NCBI RefSeq assembly: GCF_002812205.1
Contig: NZ_NPEA01000002.1
Location: forward strand, 434,001 to 498,000
Length of the DNA: 64,000 bases
Reading direction: 5' to 3'
Origin: Leptospira neocaledonica
Lineage (GTDB): Bacteria; Spirochaetota; Leptospiria; Leptospirales; Leptospiraceae
Below, piece after piece: positions 25,755 through 34,612 of this stretch (the stretch's first letter is position 1; each line of letters begins with the position of its first letter). The notes below the pieces were generated by a model. It was not told the origin of the DNA, made no database searches, and saw only the letters and a program-made list of their open reading frames with translations. The position numbers and the translations under genes were made by a program.

Positions 25755-26534
25755 TCATTTAACTATATTATTTAAATAGTCCAATGAGTAATTCTCAGCT
25801 TCGGATAAGTTTTTAATTTCAGAACTATAAAGTGCTAATCTTAATTCTTGGTATAGCTTAACTGAATTTAGTATGCTGTCTTTAATGGATCTAAAGTCAT
25901 AGTTTGGAATTGTCGATTTTAGTTTTTCGAGATCGCTTGGATCAATAATAAATTCTAGTTTTCTAACTCCCCGAGGTAGGGACTTATATTTAAGATGAAG
26001 AAAAGGACCTAAAACTGTATTTCTAATGAATGATAAAAAATCAATCGTCTCAAAATACTCTCCTCTTCCTAATTTCGTGCCGGCATAATGTACCCAAACC
26101 CAAAATCGATCCTCTATCCATTGAAAGTCTGGATTTGGCCATTGTGATTTTGTTGATTCAAGGATGGCTGAGATCCGTTTATTATTTTTGTAGATGAAAA
26201 TTGGATTTTCAATTCGGTCTTTTAGTTCGGAAAGCTGAATAAACTTAAAATCAACATGAAGAAATGGATTCTCATACAGACAAATTAATAGTCTTCTTTC
26301 CCCGACATGTTCACCTGTAAAGGCTGATAGCAAAGGGCCGAAATTTCTTGCGAAATCAACCATCTCCTTTCGTTCATATAGAATTCCATCTTTCAGCACT
26401 ATAACGAAATCAATGTCAGAATATTCGTCCAGTTCTTTGGAAATGAATGAACCGGCTACTGCGACACCTTCAATTACTTGGCTACTCGACGCAAGGTCGT
26501 TTACCTTTTCAATAAATCGATCTATCTTCTCCAT
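25755..26534 (-). CDS. Nucleotidyltransferase-domain protein (aminoglycoside adenylyltransferase-like)
   Basis: Pol-beta-type nucleotidyltransferase of about 259 residues. The catalytic signature is VAGSFISKELDEYSDIDFV near residues 25-43, giving GS and the D-x-D metal pair. The remainder is helical and resembles the C-terminal part of streptomycin 6-adenylyltransferase-like or MNT-type proteins (WIEDRFWVWVHYAGTKLGRG). I take ATG 26534; an in-frame TTG at 26552 adds six residues without a ribosome binding site. Antibiotic modification is possible but unproven. Together with the next gene it is bracketed by repeated palindromic DNA. Confidence 0.82.
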   Translation of the reverse strand: MEKIDRFIEKVNDLASSSQVIEGVAVAGSFISKELDEYSDIDFVIVLKDGILYERKEMVDFARNFGPLLSAFTGEHVGERRLLICLYENPFLHVDFKFIQLSELKDRIENPIFIYKNNKRISAILESTKSQWPNPDFQWIEDRFWVWVHYAGTKLGRGEYFETIDFLSFIRNTVLGPFLHLKYKSLPRGVRKLEFIIDPSDLEKLKSTIPNYDFRSIKDSILNSVKLYQELRLALYSSEIKNLSEAENYSLDYLNNIVK

Positions 26535-26560
26535 CGTATTTTTATATTTCAATGTCTAGG

Positions 26561-27127
26561 CTATTCACCTGGAGCGTATTGAAGAAGGATACCGCCTGTA
26601 GAAAGTAGACGAGATTCGAGTAGTTTAAGTTTTTTATGAGGAATTCCTTGACTGAATAAAAGTTTTCCCTTTCCTAAAAATACTGGCGCAATGCATAGGC
26701 GAATCTCATCAAATAACTCTGCTTTCAATAAAGATTCAGATAAATTACCGCTACCGAATACAAACATATCGCCGTCGCCTTGCTGTTTTAATTTAGGAAT
26801 TTCGACTGCAGCATTTCGTACGATTGTCGTATTATTCCAGTCGGCTGTTTTGAGTGTTGATGAACAGACTACCTTTTGGATCTCATTCATAAATTTGGCG
26901 ACTTCTCCTTCCGTCGGATCTTCTGCCGCCTTGGTCCAGTATTCCGCCATACCTTTGTATGTAGTCGCGCCGAACACAAGCATGTCGGCCGATTTCAATT
27001 GAACGAGGCTGAACTCCTCAAGCTCTTTACCCCAGACAAGTTCGTGAAAACTGAGGTCCCAGTTTTTCTCGCCCTCAAAATATCCATCCAGGGTGACTAC
27101 ATTCCACATTATTAGCTTTCTCATCAT
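26561..27127 (-). CDS. RibD C-terminal/dihydrofolate-reductase-family protein
   Basis: A 188-residue protein of the RibD C-terminal reductase group (dihydrofolate reductase-like fold). It begins RKLIMWNVVTLDGYFEGEKN, the usual first strand, then has MLVFGATTYKGMAEYW near residues 49-64 and GDGDMFVFGSGNLSESLLKA near 115-134, which form the NADPH-binding turns, and CIAPVFLGKGKLLF. These YyaP/YwjB-like proteins are common in accessory regions and have no settled substrate. Two adjacent ATG codons are possible starts; AAGGA is better spaced for the second (27124). Confidence 0.88.
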   Translation of the reverse strand: MMRKLIMWNVVTLDGYFEGEKNWDLSFHELVWGKELEEFSLVQLKSADMLVFGATTYKGMAEYWTKAAEDPTEGEVAKFMNEIQKVVCSSTLKTADWNNTTIVRNAAVEIPKLKQQGDGDMFVFGSGNLSESLLKAELFDEIRLCIAPVFLGKGKLLFSQGIPHKKLKLLESRLLSTGGILLQYAPGE

Positions 27128-27182
27128 GTGTTCCTTGAATATTAAGATTTTGTAAAATTATTTTTTTGGTGTTGGCGGTTTG

Positions 27183-27282
27183 GCGAACGTTCGCATATCC
27201 AACTTGAAGCAGATGCATGTGCGCCTATTCGCCCATGCGGTTAAGAAAAGCGGTATGGTCGCACCTTCGCCCATGCAGTTAA
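27183..27282. repeat. Right flank of the cassette-like pair: GCGAACGTTCGC and TTCGCCCATGC repeats
   Basis: Contains the perfect palindrome GCGAACGTTCGC (27183..27194), an imperfect hairpin GCATGTGCG / CGCCCATGC, and two copies of TTCGCCCATGCRGTTAA (27228 and 27266). Read on the minus strand the copies begin TTAACYGCATGGGCGAA and one segment ends GTTGGAT, which fits the GTTRRRY core of integron attC sites. The other core half is imperfect. No integrase gene is in the window. Confidence 0.55.
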
Positions 27283-27313
27283 AAAGGGAGAATCCGAGAA
27301 TCCTCCCCCATAA

Positions 27314-28180
27314 TCAATGAGTCTGTAACCAGTTCACCAGATCGCCCAAAACTTTTGCCTTGTCCGCCGGAAGTTCATTCATGGTTTCGTGATATAGGCC
27401 ATCGTAAATTTTCATAGATTTGTCCGAAGAAGGTATAACTTTGAAAGCTTCTTCCGTTCCTACTGAAAGTGCGATTGAATCTTCTTTTCCATGGAATAGA
27501 TAAACTGGGAAGTTGATACGAGTTGCTTTCTCCAAAGCTTTTTCTTTAGAGTTCAAAAGGAAATCTCCTAAGTAAGCGCCAACAGAACCGTGAACTAAAG
27601 GATCTTTTTTATAAGCTTCTACAACGGACTTATCTCTGGATAGAGCATTCACATCTAATCCGGTTGGAACAGTCAGAGTGGGGAAAGCTCCTGCCAGTAA
27701 ACTTCCTGCTCCTTTTTTAATATTCATGACTAGGTCTGTTTTTACTGCGATTGGTAGCCCGCTCAGCACAAGTCTATCCAAGCTTGCTTGGTGAGAAGGT
27801 TCTCCTGCATAAAACAAAGAGATCAAGGCCCCCATGGAATGTCCCATTAGAGTAACATGTTTCACTCCCTCTTTTTGTTTGGCGATGCTGATCAATCTGT
27901 CCAGGTCCGCTAAAAATTGGTTAAAATGAGTGACTACTCCTTTGCTTCCGCCGGATTTTCCGTGGCCACGGGCATCTATTAGATAAACATTATATCCTTT
28001 TCCGGAAAGTGCTTCGAGTAGGTTGTCGTATCTTTTTCCGTGTTCCCCGATTCCGTGATGGACTACTAAAGTCCTTGGATTGTTTGCTTCTTTTGCACGG
28101 TAGGCTCTATAGTAGATGGATACATCGCCTGCTCCTACAAAGGTTCCGTCTTCCAGATGGTAGTTTTGTTCCCAATTCAT
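27314..28180 (-). CDS. Alpha/beta hydrolase, monoacylglycerol-lipase-like
   Basis: Cytoplasmic serine hydrolase of 288 residues in the Hydrolase_4 (lysophospholipase/monoacylglycerol lipase) group. Features in order: VVHHGIGEHGKRYDNLLEAL near 39-58 (oxyanion HG), LIDARGHGKSGGSKG near 72-86, the nucleophile LMGHSMGALISLF near 116-128, LFHGKEDSIALSVGTEEAF carrying the acid Asp near 230, and the histidine in DGLYHETMNE near 263. The catalytic triad is complete. The lipid or ester substrate is not evident. It stands alone, between the repeat element and the radical SAM gene. Confidence 0.9.
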   Translation of the reverse strand: MNWEQNYHLEDGTFVGAGDVSIYYRAYRAKEANNPRTLVVHHGIGEHGKRYDNLLEALSGKGYNVYLIDARGHGKSGGSKGVVTHFNQFLADLDRLISIAKQKEGVKHVTLMGHSMGALISLFYAGEPSHQASLDRLVLSGLPIAVKTDLVMNIKKGAGSLLAGAFPTLTVPTGLDVNALSRDKSVVEAYKKDPLVHGSVGAYLGDFLLNSKEKALEKATRINFPVYLFHGKEDSIALSVGTEEAFKVIPSSDKSMKIYDGLYHETMNELPADKAKVLGDLVNWLQTH

Positions 28181-28291
28181 TCGGTAAATATCCGATCTAT
28201 CGGAAAAATGGGGAAGGAAATTTCTATCCGATCGTATTCTTTCTTTTACTATTTCGAACGAACGTAATGGCTGAAGTGGGCGTTGAGGCCC

Positions 28292-29374
28292 TTATTCCGG
28301 AAAAAGTCCCGGTAGGAATTCCTCTTGTTTTTTCTTTTTCAAAAGATAACGAGAAGGGACTGCGAATAAGTCGGTCCTTAATTCTCTTCTTTTCGTGAGC
28401 CCAAATCGTTTGGCGCAGATGGAAAATCTTTTTTGGAGAAGTTCCGCATAATTTCCTTCTCCTCTCATTCTTTCTCCCCAGGTAGCTTTGTATAATTTTC
28501 CTCCTCTTGCTTCTGAAATAACTTTGAGGACTTTTTCTTTTTTGAGTGGGAAATGTCTGGTAAGCCAATCTTCGAATAAAGGTGCTACTTCGAACGGTAA
28601 TCTGACGAATACCATCCCGGCGGCTTCTGCACCTGATAAGGATGCTTGTTCTATTAAATTTTCCATTTCAAAATCGTTGATAAATGGAATTACAGGAGCG
28701 AATAATACTCCTGTTGGAATTCCAACATCGGTAAGTTTACGTAGAGTTTCCATTCTTCTTGCAGGAGCAGGGGCCCTAGGTTCTAATTTGGACCAAAGTT
28801 CCTTATCCAAAGTAGTGACGGAAAGAAACACTTTCAAAATTCCTAATTTTCCCATTTCAGAAAGAATGTCCGTATCTCTTTGGATTAAAGATGATTTGGT
28901 GATTATTACAGCCGGTTGTTTGAATTCCAACAGGACTTCCAGGAGAGATCTTGTGTTTTTGTAGATTCTTTCTCCCGGCTGATATGGATCCGTGGCGGTT
29001 CCTATCGTGATTGGCGCGAGCGCCTGTTTTTTCTTTCTTAATTCTTCCGTTAAAAGTTTGGCCGGTTCTTTTTTAACGAATATTTTTGTTTCGAAGTCCA
29101 ATCCAGGAGAAAGGTCCACATAAGAATGATTTGGTCTTGCGAAACAATAAATACATCCATGCTCGCAACCTCTATAGGGATTGATACTGGCATCGAACGG
29201 AATATCCGGCGATTTGTTACGGGTAAGAACTGATTTGGAATCTTCCCAAAAGAATTGGGTAGAAGGGGAACTTTCCCCCCCTAAATCCAACCGGTCTTCC
29301 AGCCAGACTTCCCTTTGGATCTTATCGAATCTGCTGGGAGGCAATTCTTCCGTGCCTCTTTTCTTAGAATTCAT
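28292..29374 (-). CDS. PA0069-family radical SAM protein
   Basis: Radical SAM protein of 360 residues in the PA0069/Rv2578c family, distantly like spore photoproduct lyase. The 4Fe-4S cluster motif is NPYRGCEHGCIYCFARPNH, cysteines in the C-x3-C-x2-C spacing near residues 69-76. After it come TDPYQPGERIYKNTRSLLEV and SVTTLDKELWSKLEPRAPAP, typical of this family. Biological role is unknown, with DNA repair proposed only by analogy. The gene is monocistronic with about 80 bases to the GST gene. The first ~45 residues are a family-typical basic leader. Confidence 0.9.
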   Translation of the reverse strand: MNSKKRGTEELPPSRFDKIQREVWLEDRLDLGGESSPSTQFFWEDSKSVLTRNKSPDIPFDASINPYRGCEHGCIYCFARPNHSYVDLSPGLDFETKIFVKKEPAKLLTEELRKKKQALAPITIGTATDPYQPGERIYKNTRSLLEVLLEFKQPAVIITKSSLIQRDTDILSEMGKLGILKVFLSVTTLDKELWSKLEPRAPAPARRMETLRKLTDVGIPTGVLFAPVIPFINDFEMENLIEQASLSGAEAAGMVFVRLPFEVAPLFEDWLTRHFPLKKEKVLKVISEARGGKLYKATWGERMRGEGNYAELLQKRFSICAKRFGLTKRRELRTDLFAVPSRYLLKKKKQEEFLPGLFPE

Positions 29375-29454
29375 AAGTTAGAATTCTAAGAAATACTAAT
29401 CAAAAAACAAGCAAAAATCTGTTTGTATTCCGTTGGAACTCCAACATAAAGATT

Positions 29455-30084
29455 TTAGTTGATCTCTAATTTTGCTCCTTCTCCCCAGGATTTGTAAGAA
29501 GGTAAATTAGAGATGGTTTGCACGTATTCACTAGCCTTAGGCCCTAATTTTACTCCGTAGGTTATGAATCTGGAAACTACCGGCGCGTAGAATGCATCTG
29601 CAATGGAGAAGTTTTTGCCGAACAAAAATGGCCCGCCGTAGGAACTCAAACATTCTTCCCAAAGTGTTTGGATCCTATCTATGTCCTTCTTCGCATCTTC
29701 CGGAATAGAGAAGTCCGGCTTTCTGCCATGAAAATTCATACTTAAATTAGATCTTAGGCCGGTGAAACCGGAATGCATTTCTGCAGTTACAGATCTTGCC
29801 TTGGCTCTTGCGGCCTGATCTTTGGGCCAGAGTTCCTTCTCCGCATATTTTTCTGCCAAATATTCCGCAATGCTAAGGCTGTCCCAAACTCTCAAGTCTC
29901 CGTCGTTGAGGACAGGTACTTTTTTAGAGGGGGAATACTTATCGATTATGGCTGCATATTCAGGTGTGAATAGTTTTAAGGAGATCTCTTCGAAAGGGAT
30001 TCCGAATTGAGTGAGTAGGATCCATGGGCGGAAAGACCAGGAAGATATGTTTTTATTTCCGATTACAAGTTTGAGATCGCTCAT
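29455..30084 (-). CDS. Glutathione S-transferase family protein
   Basis: Cytosolic GST-fold protein, 209 residues. The N-terminal thioredoxin-like domain shows VIGNKNISSWSFRPWILLTQF near residues 7-27 (catalytic serine region) and SKKVPVLNDGDLRVWDSLSI near 53-72, where the cis-proline and the DS pair for the glutathione gamma-glutamyl group sit. The C-terminal helical domain includes MHSGFTGLRSNLSMNF and FLFGKNFSIADAFYAPVVSR near 155-174, carrying the N-capping box. Leptospira are not known to make abundant glutathione, so the thiol used is uncertain. Confidence 0.9.
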   Translation of the reverse strand: MSDLKLVIGNKNISSWSFRPWILLTQFGIPFEEISLKLFTPEYAAIIDKYSPSKKVPVLNDGDLRVWDSLSIAEYLAEKYAEKELWPKDQAARAKARSVTAEMHSGFTGLRSNLSMNFHGRKPDFSIPEDAKKDIDRIQTLWEECLSSYGGPFLFGKNFSIADAFYAPVVSRFITYGVKLGPKASEYVQTISNLPSYKSWGEGAKLEIN

Positions 30085-30398
30085 AACTTAAAGATCTCCT
30101 AAGGCTGGATGATTCTGCAAGAAAGTAATCCTTTCGAATTAGTAACTTTGTAGAGATCGATACAGAGCCTTCGATCTGGTTTGCCTTTCTTTTGCAACAA
30201 TTAGCTTAGGGAATTTTCATGATCAAGTGTACATAATCCTGCAAAGGTTGGGTGTCTTCATTTAACAATGAGACTTCTTCTTAGTATTCTAGGAATGCTT
30301 TGTAGGATTTTTTTAAAAATACATGTCTTAAGTTACTAATAAGAGAGAAATCTTTTCGAAAAGAATCGAGCGGTTTCTTTAGAAACAAAACGAATCGG
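30085..30398. promoter_or_regulatory. Divergent intergenic region with two dyads before the PAS-LuxR gene
   Basis: No gene is evident in these 314 bases. Close to the rightward gene are a perfect 14-base palindrome TCTTTTCGAAAAGA (30351..30364) and the inverted repeat GTTTCT-TT-AGAAAC (30373..30386), ending 12 bases before the start codon at 30399. Autoregulation by the LuxR-type protein would fit. Confidence 0.55.
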
Positions 30399-31451
30399 AT
30401 GGATCTAAGCTTGGAAAACGTTAAAGAAATTATTCAAACACAAGAAAGTATGCCCGATATTTTGTTAATTTGTGATTCGAGCGGAAGGATCCTTCATGTT
30501 AATGAAAATGGAAGGAAGATCCTTAGCATTCCCTCTATAGAATCGGCTAAGAGTATGAGCCTTACCGATTTTCTTTCCGAAACGGATCAAAAATATTTCG
30601 AAACTGTTATACTACCTAATGTAAGCAAGTCAGGCGAGTTTGAAGGAAGAGGACTTCATTTAATGAAGAAGGACGGAAGTTTCCTCCAGACAAAACAGCA
30701 TGCTTATCTAATGCCAGAGATGTCTTATCTATTCGTATTTACGGAAGACAAAGAATCAGAAGCGGGAAAGAAGGAAGCATTATACAAAGCGTTCCAACAA
30801 TCTCAGAACGGAATGTTCTTAACCGATAAAGAAGGTGTGATCCTTGCGGTGAACAAACAGTTCGAAAAAATTTCCGGCTTAAAAGAGAATGAACTCATAG
30901 GAAAAACTCCTAAAGCATTCCAATCCGGAGTGGGGGCATCCAAAACTTTTTATGACGAGTTTTGGGAATCGGTTCTCCAAGGCTCGGTATCCATCGCTAA
31001 CTCGAATCTTAAGACCGGTTTTGTAAAAGATTGGAAACAAAATGTTCTTCCTATTAAAGATCGTAACGGAGAAGTTTCGAGCTTCTTAAGTACGATTCTT
31101 GCTAATCCTGAACCTTCAGAGCAGGGAGAAGCAAAGAATAATTTGGATTTTGCAAAATCCCCATCTGATACTTTCAAAAAACATGAAGGTATGGATAGAG
31201 AAGTTCTTATCGGAATTTTAAGAGATAAAACAAAACTTACCAAAAAAGAAACAGAGATCTGTGCGGGAATTGCTTCCGGTAAGGATAAGAGTCGGATCAG
31301 CGAAGATTTAGGCATCCATCCTGGGACTATGAAAAACCATCTCAAATCGATTTATAGAAAAACTATCGATTTAGAAAAAGAGATCCCAGGCCCGGAAAGA
31401 GACAAACTACAAAGACTTACAATTTATCTCTTCCGTTTACTTGGGGAATAA
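30399..31451 (+). CDS. PAS-PAS-LuxR transcriptional regulator
   Basis: Cytoplasmic sensor-regulator of 350 residues. Two PAS domains are apparent: about residues 15-115 (ILLICDSSGRILHVNENGRK) and 126-230 (GMFLTDKEGVILAVNKQFEK with SGLKENELIGKTPKAFQSG, the usual PAS alpha-helical block). The C-terminal ~75 residues are a LuxR/GerE-type HTH: LTKKETEICAGIASGKDKSR then DLGIHPGTMKNHLKSIYRK. There is no receiver or kinase domain, so the protein probably senses a small ligand or redox state and binds DNA directly. Dyads immediately upstream are candidate autoregulatory sites. No start-deciding ribosome binding site is obvious. Confidence 0.88.
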   Translation: MDLSLENVKEIIQTQESMPDILLICDSSGRILHVNENGRKILSIPSIESAKSMSLTDFLSETDQKYFETVILPNVSKSGEFEGRGLHLMKKDGSFLQTKQHAYLMPEMSYLFVFTEDKESEAGKKEALYKAFQQSQNGMFLTDKEGVILAVNKQFEKISGLKENELIGKTPKAFQSGVGASKTFYDEFWESVLQGSVSIANSNLKTGFVKDWKQNVLPIKDRNGEVSSFLSTILANPEPSEQGEAKNNLDFAKSPSDTFKKHEGMDREVLIGILRDKTKLTKKETEICAGIASGKDKSRISEDLGIHPGTMKNHLKSIYRKTIDLEKEIPGPERDKLQRLTIYLFRLLGE

Positions 31452-31523
31452 GACACAGAGATGTATCGAGAGCCTCTGAGTTTATTCGCACAGAGGCACA
31501 GAGCCGCCGAGGCTTTGCGTTTT
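31452..31523. repeat. Short intergenic element with CACAGAGGCACAGAG
   Basis: The gap between two convergent genes contains ACACAGAG and CACAGAGGCACAGAG together with a hairpin GCCTCTG / CAGAGGC (31472..31497). Similar CACAGAG-rich intergenic hairpins recur in many bacterial genomes as REP-like units. It may also serve as a terminator. Confidence 0.5.
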
Positions 31524-32153
31524 TCAATCCGACTTCGTGCCCCAAACTTCTTTCACATAATCCTCTCTTCCGGAACCCTTTCTATATTGTTTATAATGAC
31601 TAGGGTTCTTCTTATAATAGTCCTGGTGGTATTCTTCCGCTGGATAAAATTCTGATGCAGGCAAAATTTCCACTGCGATAGGAGAAGAAAATTTCCTAGA
31701 AGCTCCTATCTTATCTTTAAATTCCTGGGCTAATTTTTTTTGCGCTTCATTCTTATAATAAATGGCAGCTCTGTATTGGTTGCCTCTATCTGCGAATTGT
31801 CCTCCTGAATCTGTAGGATCTATTTGTCTCCAATACGTATCCAAAAGTTTTGCGTAATCGATCTTTTTCGGATCAAAGGTGATCAATACGGATTCTCTAT
31901 GTCCTGTTCTTCCGTAACCCACGTCTTCATAAGTGGGATTTTTCTCTTTTCCGCCTGTATATCCCGAGATTACGGATATGACACCGGGTAGTTTTTCGAA
32001 AGGCCCTTCCATACACCAAAAACATCCTCCTGCAAAAATGGCTGTTTCGGTTTTCGGATTTTCTTCGGAATGAAGAATATTCAAAAAACTAAATATTATG
32101 AATATTATAAGTATGGATTCTAATCTTATAAGTTTGAACAAATTTATTCTCAT
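31524..32153 (-). CDS. msrA: Exported peptide methionine sulfoxide reductase A
   Basis: Methionine-S-sulfoxide reductase that repairs oxidised methionines. Start ATG 32153 is preceded by GAGGAACCTT; four extra residues are possible upstream. Residues ~5-30 form a hydrophobic signal or anchor (LIRLESILIIFIIFSFLNI), which suggests periplasmic activity. The catalytic core is intact: AGGCFWCMEGPFEKLPGV with the nucleophilic Cys, GYTGGKEKNPTYEDVGYGRT, the E/D and Y residues of TGHRESV and DPTDSGGQFADRGNQYR. The C-terminal half contains SEFYPAEEYHQDYY, but a conventional resolving cysteine near the C-terminus is not seen, so recycling may use an external thiol. Total 209 residues. Confidence 0.93.
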   Translation of the reverse strand: MRINLFKLIRLESILIIFIIFSFLNILHSEENPKTETAIFAGGCFWCMEGPFEKLPGVISVISGYTGGKEKNPTYEDVGYGRTGHRESVLITFDPKKIDYAKLLDTYWRQIDPTDSGGQFADRGNQYRAAIYYKNEAQKKLAQEFKDKIGASRKFSSPIAVEILPASEFYPAEEYHQDYYKKNPSHYKQYRKGSGREDYVKEVWGTKSD

Positions 32154-32359
32154 AAGGTTCCTCATCGGTTCATTTTTTTATGAATTTTTAATCTACCTAT
32201 TCTTACCGAGCACTTGTTCGACTTTTGATTTTTTTCAAAAAATCCTGGTAAGGACAAGCTAGATCAATTTCAGTAGTTATAGATACTTTCGACTGACGTC
32301 GGAAAAAGTTACGGACTTATCAACCGTTTCCAATTCTGGGTTTTAATTCTTTATATAGA

Positions 32360-34612
32360 ATGCCCGCCATGCGAGTATCAATGAATTTAAAAACAAAACA
32401 ATTTTTCTCAAATCTTCCTTACGATCTTTCCTCAAGTATCGCAGTTTTTCTAGTAGCTATTCCTCTTTGTTTAGGGATTGCTCATGCGTCGGGTGCTCCC
32501 TTATTTTCTGGAATTATCTCCGGTTTTATAGGTGGGATCGTAGTCGGAATTTTCAGTAAATCCGCCTTAAGTGTCTCAGGGCCCACGGCAAGTTTGACTG
32601 CGATCGTTCTTTCAGGTATTAAAGATCTGGGGAATTTCGAAGCATTTCTTCTTGCATTATTGATTGCAGGAATGATCCAAACTTTGCTTGGGATTTTGAG
32701 AACAGGTGCATTATCCGCTTATCTTCCTTCTGCCACGGTTGTGGGGATGTCCGTCGCGATCGGTTTGCTTCTGGTCGTAAAACAATTGCCTCACTTAATC
32801 GGTTACGATGTGGAAGAATTCGGGGTCGAAGAATTCGACATCACACAAGAAGACGTTAATGAATCCTACCATGATCCTCATGAAGTGAAAGAGACAAACT
32901 CTCTAATGTTACTCGTACATGCTTTCCGGAATTTACAAAGTAATGTGCTCGTGATCGGAGTTATTTCTCTTTTATCCTTTTGGATCTGGGACAGATACTT
33001 TGCTAAAAAATTCAAATATGTTCCCGCTTCCTTAGTTGCGATCATTCTTGGAACTTCTACAAATTTACTTTTAGGTCATCTACTTCCTGGGGGAGCTTTG
33101 AGCCAGGACCACTTGGTCACTCTTCCCATTTTTAAGAATCCTTCCGAACTTTTTGCTCATCTGGATTTTCCGAACTTCTCCTATTGGGATCAGGCTCCTG
33201 TATGGACCTTAGCATTGACTGTCGCGTTTGCTTCTTCCTTAGAATCCTTACTTTCCGTGGAAGTGGTGGATAAACTGGACGAGGAAAATCGTAAGACTCC
33301 TATGTCCCAGGAATTGATCGCGCAAGGATTAGGAAATATGGCCTGCGGACTTGCGGGAGGGATCCCGATCACAAGTGTGGTGGTCAGAGGTTCAGTAAAC
33401 GTTTCTTCTGGCGCGAAGACCAAATTTTCCGCCATATTTCATGGAGCTTGGATAGGGATCAGTGTATTACTTTTTCCTAAATTTATGAATACCATTCCGC
33501 TCGCTTCTCTTGCGGCGATCCTGACTTTTACGGGTCTCAAACTCGCAAAACCTGCGATGTTCCGTTTGATGTTCCAAAAAGGGTATTCTCAGTTTCTTCC
33601 ATTCTTGGCAACTGTAGTCGTTACATTCTTCACTAATGTTCTGATCGGAACATTCTGCGGTATCTTGGTGGCTTTGGTTTTTGTTCTATATGAGGATCAT
33701 AGGACTGCGATCTATAGGGAAGAGCGTCATGGTAAGTTTAGAAGGATCGTTTTAGGGGAAAATTTAGGCTTCTTTCATAAGGCAAAGATCAAGGCAGTTT
33801 TGGAAAGCCAACCTTCCGGGATCACTTTAGAAATAGACGGAACTAGAACACTTCATATGGATCAGGATATCAAAGAATTGATCCATGAATTTAGGAAAAA
33901 TGCCTACCGTAAGGGGATTACGGTGATCCTAGGAGGGATACCGAATATGGAAAATGATATCGAATCCTTGAAAAAAGAAATGAGCGAGTCTTACCAAAAA
34001 TTATTGAGAAATAACCAGGAATGGGTGGAGGAGAAGACAGCGGAAGATCCGGAGTTTTTCTCTAGACATGCAGAAGGCCAAACACCTCAGACATTGTTCA
34101 TAGGTTGTAGCGACTCTAGAGTTCCTGTAAATGTGATCACTAAGACCAATCCTGGGGAAATTTTCGTGACCAGAAATATCGCTAACGTGGTTTCTGTGGA
34201 TGATATGTCCCTATTCAGCGTTGTTCAGTATGCGATCGATGCGTTGAACGTAAAACATATCATTGTTTGCGGTCATACAGGCTGCGGTGGGGTTAGGGCC
34301 GCACTTCAAGGAAAGGCAGCGGGCCTTATAGACAACTGGATCACTCATATTAAGGATGTGTATCTAAAACATAGGGAAGAATTGGACGCTTTGCCTGAAG
34401 ACAAAAGGGAAGAGAGGTTGATCCATCTGAATGTTGCGGAACAGGTAGTGAACTTATATAAGACCGGAATGATCCAAAATGCTTTGGCTAAATACGGGTT
34501 TCCTGAGATACACGGCTGGGTATACGATATCCGAAACGGACAGATCAGCGAAGTAGACTATAAGGACATTCTCTCCAAGGAACTTGGAGGGCTGTACGGT
34601 TATTCTAAATAG
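32360..34612 (+). CDS. SulP anion transporter-carbonic anhydrase fusion
   Basis: A 750-residue fusion. Residues ~20-455 are a SulP/SLC26 transporter with about 12 membrane helices (PLCLGIAHASGAPLFSGI, SVSGPTASLTAIVLSG near 70-90, GIPITSVVVRGSVNVSSGAK near 335). A short STAS-like stretch follows (GITLEIDGTRTLHMDQDI). Residues ~545-745 are a beta-class carbonic anhydrase with the zinc and catalytic residues in GCSDSRVP near 583-590 and CGHTGCGG near 637-644. Fusion implies coupling of bicarbonate transport to CO2 hydration, as described for SulP-CA fusions in other bacteria. The first few residues and exact start codon are uncertain, as no strong ribosome binding site is present. Confidence 0.93.
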   Translation: MPAMRVSMNLKTKQFFSNLPYDLSSSIAVFLVAIPLCLGIAHASGAPLFSGIISGFIGGIVVGIFSKSALSVSGPTASLTAIVLSGIKDLGNFEAFLLALLIAGMIQTLLGILRTGALSAYLPSATVVGMSVAIGLLLVVKQLPHLIGYDVEEFGVEEFDITQEDVNESYHDPHEVKETNSLMLLVHAFRNLQSNVLVIGVISLLSFWIWDRYFAKKFKYVPASLVAIILGTSTNLLLGHLLPGGALSQDHLVTLPIFKNPSELFAHLDFPNFSYWDQAPVWTLALTVAFASSLESLLSVEVVDKLDEENRKTPMSQELIAQGLGNMACGLAGGIPITSVVVRGSVNVSSGAKTKFSAIFHGAWIGISVLLFPKFMNTIPLASLAAILTFTGLKLAKPAMFRLMFQKGYSQFLPFLATVVVTFFTNVLIGTFCGILVALVFVLYEDHRTAIYREERHGKFRRIVLGENLGFFHKAKIKAVLESQPSGITLEIDGTRTLHMDQDIKELIHEFRKNAYRKGITVILGGIPNMENDIESLKKEMSESYQKLLRNNQEWVEEKTAEDPEFFSRHAEGQTPQTLFIGCSDSRVPVNVITKTNPGEIFVTRNIANVVSVDDMSLFSVVQYAIDALNVKHIIVCGHTGCGGVRAALQGKAAGLIDNWITHIKDVYLKHREELDALPEDKREERLIHLNVAEQVVNLYKTGMIQNALAKYGFPEIHGWVYDIRNGQISEVDYKDILSKELGGLYGYSK

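Noticed and set aside
21100..27300. Mobile element or prophage as the source of the accessory cluster
   Set aside because: No transposase, integrase, phage structural gene or terminal inverted repeats at the ends; only the cassette-like flanking repeats hint at mobility.
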